Assembly (NCBI GenBank): GCA_029237695.1
Contig: CM055267.1
Span: forward strand, 5,106,036 to 5,170,035
Source of the DNA: Conchocele bisecta
Lineage: Eukaryota > Mollusca > Bivalvia > Lucinida > Thyasiridae
Reading direction: 5' to 3'
DNA: 64,000 bases
Part shown: in pieces, positions 56,701-64,000 of the stretch
Layout: every line of letters starts with the position of its first letter
Position numbering within the stretch: the first letter of the stretch is position 1
Translations under genes and position numbers: made by a program
The notes under the pieces: model-generated
The model's input: only the letters and a program-made list of their open reading frames with translations
Told to the model about the DNA's origin: nothing
Databases searched by the model: none

Positions 56701-59700
56701 AACCAGACTTTCATAATCACAGATCATCAATCAGACTTTCAATAATCACAGAATTTCATAATCCACAGAACTTTCATATCAATAATCACAGACTTTCATA
56801 ATCACAGATTTCATAATCGCAGATTTCTTAATCACAGACTTTCATAATCACAGACATAATTCAGATTTCAATCAGACTTTCATAATCACCAGAATTTCAT
56901 AATCACAGATTTCTAAACTTTCATAATACGAATTTCAATCATAATCACAGACTTAATCATAATCACAGAATTTATCATAATCTCAGACATAATTTCATAA
57001 GCACAGACTTTCATGAATCACAGAATTTCATAATCACAGACTCAATTTAATCATCATCAGACTTTCAATCAACAGACTCAGAATCACAGAATTTCATATC
57101 TCAGACTGCAGATAATCAACAGACTCTAATCATAATCACAGAATTTCATAATCACAGACTTTCATAATCAGATTTCTAATCTCAGACTTTCATAATCACA
57201 GAATTTCATAATCACAGAATTTCATAAATCACAGAATTTCATAATCACAGACTTTCATAATCAGAATTTCTAGACTTTCATAATCATGCATAACTTTCAG
57301 AATTTATAATCAGAATTTCATAATCAGACTTTCATAATCAGAATTTCAAATCACAGAATTTCATAATCGCAGACTTTCATAATCACAGACTCACATAATC
57401 ACGATTTATAACAGACTTTCATAATCACAGACTTTCATAATCACAGACATAATGACTTTCATAATCACAGAATTTCATATCACAGAATTTCATATCTAGA
57501 CTTTATAACACAGAATTTCATAATCGCAGAATTTCATAATTTCAACAGACTTTCATAATCACAGATTTCATACAGACTTTCATAATCACAGAATTTCATA
57601 ATCAACAGACTTTCATAATCACAGAATTTCATAATTTCTAATCGCAGACTTTCATATACAATCATCAGAATTCATAATCACAGAATTTCATAAATCACAG
57701 ACTTTCTAATCCAATTTCATAATCCAGACTCATAATCACAGACTTTATAATACAGAATTTATAAATCACAGATTTCATAATCCAGAATTTCAATGATCTC
57801 AGACTTTCATAAATTTCACATATCACAGAATTTACAATCATCTCCAGAATTTCTAATACAGAATTTCATAATCACAGACATTTCATAATCACAGATTTCA
57901 TAATCAACAGAATTTCATAATCACAGAATTTCATAAATCACAGATTTCATAATCATAATCACAGAATCTCATTTCTAATCACAGACTTTCATATACAGAT
58001 TTCTATCGCAGAGAATTTCATAATCAGACTTTCATAATACCGACTTTCTAATACAGAATTTTAATCACAGACTTTCATAATCACAGAATTTCATAAATCA
58101 CAGAATTTCATAATCACTGACTTTCATAATCACAGAATTTCATAATTTCTCCAGACTTTCATCACAGATTTCATAATCACAGAATTTTCATAATCACAGA
58201 CTTTATAATCACAGAATTTTCAATAATCACAGACTTTCATATTTCACACGATTTCTAATGAATTTATAATCAGACTTTCAATCTCAGAATCATTAATCAC
58301 AGAACTTTCATAATCACAGAATTTCATAATCACAGACTTTATAATCAGACTTTTCATAATCACAGAATTTCATAATCTCGCTTTAATAATCACAGATTTC
58401 AATCACGAATTCATATACAGAATTTCAGAAATCAGAATTTCATAATCGACTAATCTCAGACTTTCATAATCACAGAATTTCATATCACAGAATTTCTAAT
58501 ACAGATTTCATAATCACAGCTTTCTAATCACACTTTCATAATCACAGAATTTCTATCTCAGACTTTCAATACAGACTTTCTAATCACAGAATTTCTATCA
58601 GACTTTCATAATCAGAATCATAATGCAGATTTCATAATCATAATCACAGACTTTCATAATCACGAATTTATAACAGACTGTCATAATCGATTTCTTAATC
58701 ACAGAATTTCATTAATCTCAGACTTTATAATCACAGAATTTTAATACAGAATTTCATAAAAATACAGAATTTCATATCACGACTCATAATCACGACTTTC
58801 ATAATCACAGAATTTCATAATCACAGACTTTCATAATCGCAGAATTTCATAATCGCAGACTTTCATAATCACAGACTTTCATAATCACAGAATTTCATAA
58901 TCACAGACTTTCATAATCACAGACTTTCATAATCACAGAATTTCATAATCACAGACTTTCATAATCGCAGAATTTCATAATCACAGACTTTCATCATAGA
59001 CTTTCATAATCACAGAATTTCATAATCACAGAATTTCATAATCACAGAATTTCATAATCACAGACTTTCATAATCGCAGAATTTCATAATCACAGACTTT
59101 CATCACAGACTTTCATAATCACAGAATTTCATAATCACAGACTTTCATAATCACAGAATTTCATAATCTCAGACTTTCATAATCACAGAATTTCATAATC
59201 ACAGAATTTCATAAATCACAGAATTTCATAATCACAGACTTTCATAATCACAGACTTTCATAATCACAGAATTTCATAATCTCCGACTTTCATAATCACA
59301 GACTTTCATAATCACAGAATTTCATAATCACAGAATTTCAGAAATCACAGAATTTCATAATCACAGACTTTCATAATCACAGACTTTCATAATCACAGAA
59401 TTTCATAAATCACAGAATTTCATAATCACAGACTTTCATAATCACAGACTTTCATAATCACAGACTTTCATAATCACAGAATTTCATAATCTCAGACTTT
59501 CATAATCACAGACTTTCATAATCACAGAATTTCATAATCACAGACTTTCATAATCACAGAATTTCATAATGACAGACTTTCATAATCATAATCACAGACT
59601 TTCATAATCACAGACTTTCATAATCACAGAATTTCATAATCGCAGACTGTCATAATCACAGACTTTCATAATCACAGAATTTCATAATCTCAGACTTTCA

Positions 59701-60060
59701 TAATCACATACTTTCATAATCACAGAATTTCATAAATCACAGAATTTCATAATCACAGACTTTCATAATCACAGACTTTCATATAATCACAGACTTTCAT
59801 AATCACAGACTTTCATAATCACTTAATTTCATAATCTCAGACTTTCATAATCACAGAATTTCATAATCACAGAATTTCATAATCTCAGACTTTCATAATC
59901 ACAGAATTTCATAATCAAAGACTTTCATAATCACAGACTTTCATAATCAATTATCACAGACTTTCATAATCACAGACTTTCATAATCACAGAATTTCATA
60001 ATCACAGACTTTCATAATCACAGAATTTCATTATCACAGACTTTCATAAATCACAGACTT
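47742..60060 (+). repeat. 12.3 kb satellite of a 16 bp unit
   Basis: Tandem aatcacagAYtttcat with Y = C or A in two interleaved variants; aatcgcag and aatctcag are minor variants. About 770 copies. Edges (47742-48000, 58790-60060) and part of 54900-56500 are nearly perfect, while 48000-54200 is full of inserted bases and 56500-58780 of missing bases, most likely uncorrected long-read errors. Non-coding; lies in the sphingosine kinase intron. Confidence 0.97.
53561..53714 (+). repeat. Poly-C blocks inside the satellite
   Basis: Long C runs (53561-53572, 53638-53714) with non-satellite sequence between. Probably an assembly or sequencing artefact; other homopolymer blips are at 49862-49894 and 50446-50461 (T). 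Confidence 0.6.
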
Positions 60061-61020
60061 TCTTTTAACGAAACGCGCATGAGTTCTTACTAAATATATC
60101 GCATATGCATGACACAATTTCCGGTACACAACATTTGTTTTGCAAATCATACCCAATACACATCAATGAATAACTGTTGCATCTAAATGTCAACGCTGGC
60201 CATCTTTTCTGATGATGTTATCATTCAATCGCAAAATACAAGACCCCAAACCACGTCCCCAAACCACGTCGGACATTGACTCGTCTGCCACAAACAAATT
60301 CGACCCAAGTCAAATCAAATTGGCGTTTAGAAATGTCAACTTCAATTGACTTGATTGCCACGCCGTTTATTTCATCTTATGTTAAAGTGATCCAATGTCA
60401 CATTGATTAATTGGTTAATCATGGTTTAAGTGAATTCATTTAACATGTTTGTGCAACGTTTAACACATTTTAGAGGAGGCGTATTTGATTTCTATAGACG
60501 TGTGAAAACTTACCTGAGATAATCTCTCTGAATCAGACTTGGCGATGTTGGGTGCTTATTTTTCACATCGAGTTATCAGAATACAAATATGAAGGAAACA
60601 TGCTGTCGGGACTCAATTTCCACCTCGACATAACCGAAATATCGACATTTCCGATATCGATTTATCAGGAGTAAAATACATGATCTATAATAGGGAATTC
60701 GGCCGGGAACTCGGACGTGTATCGAGATAAGCAGGTATATCGAGATAAGAGGTATCGAGATAAAGAGAATCAGCTGTATACACTTATTTAATTCTTTTAA
60801 AGAAAATTTTGTGCCTACTAGGTGGGCATGTACGTTTAACATAAACATGATAAGCAAAAATGGCCTGGGTCATACAATGTGGGAACTGACTGTAATCTCT
60901 GACATAGTGATGGCATAATATCCAGCAAAAACAAGTCTGTTACGTGACTATTAATCGCGAGCGCATTGGCAGGAAATATGAATGCTATATTTAGCAAAAG
61001 TAGCATTTACAATGCTATTT
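60061..61020. other. Satellite right flank, no gene
   Basis: Unique-looking sequence; a small cluster of 'tatcgagataag' (60720-60770, three copies) and the phrase gcctactaggtgggcatgta (60814). No exon recognised. Confidence 0.4.
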
Positions 61021-61473
61021 ATTTTTTATGGCCCACCACGATAGTGGAGGGGGCATTTAGTGTTACCCTTGTCCGTCCGTCCTTCTGTCCGTCACCAACC
61101 TTGTAAGTCATGAAACTTTTAAACCATACTAGCTACAGACCTGAAACTTGGTATGTAGCTTCTTTATGATGAGTAGATGCGCAAAGTTTATTTCGATTTT
61201 TGATTCGACCCCGGGGTCATGGATTATCTCCCATCTTTCGACTTAGAATTTTCAAAATTCTGCTTGTAAGTTGTAAAACTTTTAAACCATAATAGCTGCA
61301 GACCTGAAACTTAGCATGTAGCTTACTTCTGATGAGTAGATGTGCAAAGTTTATTTTGATTTTTGATTCAACCCCGGGTCATGGATTATCTCCCCTTTTG
61401 AACATGGAATTTTACCTCGTTTATTATCGAAGGGGTATGTGGGGCATCCATGTTCTATGAACACATTTTCTAG
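61021..61473 (+). mobile_element. Pearl/HINE-like element, two monomers
   Basis: 5' fold ccaccacgatagtgg then gggggcattt, gtccgtccgtccttctgtccg, two ~165 bp monomers (catgtagctt, gatgagtagatg, accccgg...gtcatggattatctccc), and 3' gggcatccatgttctatgaaca then ttttctagtt. The monomers are related to those at 11644-12770. Confidence 0.85.
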
Positions 61474-61650
61474 TTCACTTATGGGATGGGTTGTGGCCTG
61501 GGGCTTAGAACACCTGACTTCCTAAGGCATCACCAAATACTTTCATATTATTTCCATCCCACTGGTCTTTCGGTTAAGACTTGAAACTGAGGTCCCGTCC
61601 CTAAATTACCTTAGCTGTTGCGGGGACGTTAAACCCATTCACATTCACTT

Positions 61651-62299
61651 TTTATGCCCCCGGTCTTGGTAGAGCCGGAGTCATATAGTGTTTGGACTGT
61701 GTGTCGGTCTGTCTGTCCGGCACATTAAGAAGTTCGCCGGAGTTTCACAATTCTGTTATAACTTCTATATCCCTTGAAGGTTTACTTAAATATGTCAACA
61801 CAGTATACCTGTTGATAAATGCCACACATCCATGCTGCCCTTAATATGACCTTGACCATGACAACTTTGAACTTTTTCCCACGTTAAGAAGTTCGCCAGA
61901 GTTTCTCAATTCTGTCATAACCTCTATATTCCTTGAAGGATTACTTAAATATTTCAACACAGCATACTAGTGAACAAATGCCACACGTACATGCTGCCTT
62001 TAATATGACCTTGACGTTTTGACCTTGACAACATTGAACTTTTTCACACATTACTAAATTTGCTGCAGTTTCTCAATTCATTCATAACTTCTGTATCCCT
62101 TGATGGATTACTTTAATATTTTGATACATCAAACCTGTGGGCAAATGCCACACGTCCATGCTGCCCTTAATATGATCTTCACCATTTGACTTTCACAACT
62201 GTGCTTATAAATACTTATCACTTTCGGTTAATTAACTTTGTCACCGTTTGTCCAATCTGCCTCGGGCATTCGTGTGCCGACAGGCCACATATTCTTGTT
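61651..62299 (+). mobile_element. Pearl/HINE-like element, ~165 bp monomers
   Basis: 5' fold gcccccggtcttggtagagccgg, ctgtctgtccgg, three monomers (ttaagaagttcgccgg, cccttgaaggtttactt, gccacacatccatgctgcc), and 3' gcattcgtgtgccgacaggcc then attcttgtt. Confidence 0.85.
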
Positions 62300-62469
62300 T
62301 TAAATTTTAAAAAATATATATATTATTTTTTTTATGTCCTTTTAAATGTCCATCTCTCCATCCATCCAATTTGCGTTAAAGTTTTTGGGTACCTATTATC
62401 TCTGATTTGTCCAATTGACTTGAAACTTCATATGCTTGTTTCATCAGGATCCATATTTTCATTCCATAG

Positions 62470-62875
62470 CCGGTAAATTAACGGTAGGGGTTCCTCCTTA
62501 TAGGAATCACGATTTGCCGGGTTTGACGCTCAGGTACGTTATCTTTGGCTCTTTTATTACCTGGGAGTTGAATTGGGTTATTGCCCATTATAAAATCAGT
62601 AAGATTATTACTGATCCTATTGCTTTTGGGAGGGGGCCAAGTGATTCTGGTGTGGCGAGGACCTGGCATCAGATCAGGATTATTCTGCTTTCAGGGTTGA
62701 ATATAATTTTTTTTTATTGTAAATATTCAGTTCTGATTTTGGGATTTTCGCCCCATTTGTACATGTACTTGAACATGTACTTGTACAGGTAATATATGGG
62801 ATTTAGTACTAAACCCATTGACCCGGCCTTAAATGACCTTAGCTGTGGATGGGCCGTTAAACCCCAACACACAAA
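62470..62875 (+). mobile_element. SINE-like repeat, longest copy
   Basis: ggttcctccttataggaatc ... ccaagtgattctggtgtggc ... atcaggattattctgctttc ... cttaaatgaccttagctgtgg ... gccgttaaaccccaacacac. The tail matches the (AAAC)n-ended copy at 26443-26690. Related tail 'gttgcggggacgttaaaccc' near 61617. Confidence 0.7.
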
Positions 62876-62985
62876 TATTCCATAGCCAATCCATGCGGTC
62901 TGCTTTCACAAGGTCAAATTACGTTAAAGTTTTCGGCTACCTATTATTCTGCACCCCTAAGTCGGATTGGCTTGAAATTTGACTC

Positions 62986-63208
62986 TTTGCATGCTGGGAA
63001 ATTTGTGGGCTATAAATAGTTCAAAAATATCAGATGACAATTCATTATATTTTCTTTTATTTCTCCTTATAAATGTCATGAATATGTCTCGGAATTTCAT
63101 TAGAATTCAATTCTAATGAAATTTCAAGACATATTTACAGAGAGAAATAAAACATATACTCCTAATTCGTTTGGCGGATATTTTCGCCGCTAGCATGCAA
63201 AGAGTTAA
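62986..63208. mobile_element. ~220 bp MITE with ACTCTTTGCATGCT ends
   Basis: Left actctttgcatgctggg, right ctagcatgcaaagagtt; inside is the hairpin aatttcattagaatt/c/aattctaatgaaatt (63092-63122). The left part recurs inverted at 26868-26936. Confidence 0.8.
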
Positions 63209-63383
63209 TAAACTTATGTTTTGCTAGATATGCGTATTTGTCAGTACATTGTACATGTTTATTGTATGTATCAGTGTACAGCTGATTACTTCATAACCAT
63301 GTGTTGTGTATGACAATCTGTTATCTATCAGTATGTATTATCCAAACATACATCTGGTAACTTGCTCCCCCTGTGTTGTGTAG

Positions 63384-63533
63384 ATGTGGAGCAGTGCGGC
63401 GTGCCCCCGAAGGTGAAGCTGATGGCGCTGGTGAACCCCCACAGCGGTCCCGGCAAGGCGATGCAGATCTACCACCGACACGTCGCGCCCATGCTCGACG
63501 AGGCTGACGTACAGGTCAAGGTCATCGAAACCG
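63384..63533 (+). CDS. SPHK: Sphingosine kinase, second coding exon
   Basis: A 150 bp exon encoding VEQCGVPPKVKLMALVNPHS then GPGKAMQIYHRHVAPMLDEA, DVQVKVIET. This is the start of the diacylglycerol-kinase-type catalytic domain, with the nucleotide-binding NPHSGPGKA loop, as in SPHK1/2 (N-P-x-G-G-x-G-K-A). The acceptor is gtgttgtgtag (AG 63382-63383) and the donor ACCG|GTACAC (GT 63534-63535); both are phase 1, matching exon 1 exactly. High GC relative to its surroundings. The remaining catalytic exons (SGDG motif onward) lie beyond the window. Confidence 0.94.
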
Positions 63534-64000
63534 GTACACACAACCATACACACACACACAAGCCATAGTCCAAATGTCCAAATGTCCACACATTCTTGCT
63601 TAGCTGACGTTGTTAGCCCAAACAATTCGAGTCGGGGCATTTGAACAATTAATTAAGTATTGAACCATGTTTTAGCTTATTAACTCATTTCATGCTGAAG
63701 AATATTATCACCATTTTCTGGCTAAAAATATAAAAATTTACTTTATATCTACTCTGATACATAGTAGGGATGAGCTTATTACACAAAAATGAAAGTGAGT
63801 TACCATGCTTGGGAAAGTTACTTTTTCAATGTGGTCCTATAGGTTTCGACCCAAGGAAAAAGAATCCGAAGGTAACACAAAAATCTGACCCCGAATGAGG
63901 TTAGTTTAGGTGACCTTGAAGGTCATTAGAGGTCCAATTGCTAATGCTAATGTTGGTGTAAAATGAAAGCGCTCGACAAACCAAGCAAATTTTATTGCGT
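63534..64000 (+). other. Start of the next sphingosine kinase intron
   Basis: A short ca microsatellite after the donor, then AT-rich sequence with 'aggtgaccttgaaggtcattag' near 63910. No exon is seen before the window ends. Confidence 0.6.

Noticed and set aside
47742..60060. CRISPR-like array
   Set aside because: The 16 bp units are directly tandem with no unique spacers, and the host is an animal; it is a satellite.
63338..63640. Minus-strand ORF over the kinase exon
   Set aside because: It is the antisense shadow of the conserved, correctly spliced plus-strand exon.

Overview
This is animal genomic DNA, most likely from a mollusc and probably a bivalve. Two host genes are split into exons, and nearly everything else is transposons and tandem repeats. 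The bivalve call rests on the many repeats that look like pearl/HINE elements: internal ~160-190 bp tandem monomers, a short (ACRG)n-type tract such as gtccgtccgtcc, and a terminal hairpin followed by CTAGTT or CTTGTT. No bacterial-type operon, CRISPR array or complete rRNA/tRNA gene was seen.

Host genes. (1) The 5' end of a ribosomal protein L18 gene lies on the minus strand. Exon 1 (8334-8372) ends exactly at the ATG, followed by a GTAAGC donor. Exon 2 (8119-8205) encodes [12 protein letters not shown]...LRLLVK. A pyrimidine-rich start (TOP-like) and an ETS-type CCGGAAGT lie just upstream. (2) A sphingosine kinase gene lies on the plus strand. Exon 1 (10669-11098) encodes the N-terminal domain. 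A second coding exon (63384-63533) carries the ATP-binding LVNPHSGPGKA segment of the DAGK catalytic domain. The two exons join in phase, so about 52.3 kb of the window is a single sphingosine kinase intron. The two genes are head to head, about 2.3 kb apart, with a decayed LINE between them.

Layout. 1-8118 (RPL18 intron 2 side): a broken Tc1-like transposon, a tyrosine recombinase ORF with tandem hairpin repeats behind it, a hAT-like MITE, one pearl/HINE-like element and a 152/213 bp tandem array. 11099-34330 (sphingosine kinase intron, first part): more pearl/HINE-like elements; a nested pair of elements (about 15.76-23.75 kb) encoding two related proteins with FEN/XPG-like acidic motifs and Cys-rich tails; minisatellites; MITEs; SINE-like repeats; and a PIF/Harbinger remnant. 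34405-44538: a DIRS-type retroelement with Gag, RT/RNase H and tyrosine recombinase remnants, inverted terminal repeats, and an internal complementary region matching both tips. Inside its gag lies a ~3.3 kb insertion, itself holding a hAT element with an exact 8 bp target duplication, followed by a GC-rich minisatellite and a tRNA-derived insertion. 44625-47475: another pearl/HINE-like element and related tandem repeats. 47742-60060: a 12.3 kb satellite of a 16 bp unit, clean at the edges and very noisy inside. 60065-63383: further repeats up to the kinase exon.

The genes do not form a pathway. The picture is two conserved genes with very large introns filled by layered insertions whose order can partly be read: DIRS, then the gag insert, then hAT; and the outer inverted-repeat element, then the inner long-TIR element. 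The most unusual parts are the DIRS element with its complementary region and inverted flanks, the nested XPG-like elements, the palindrome-word array at 35.5-37.06 kb, and the intronic 16 bp satellite.
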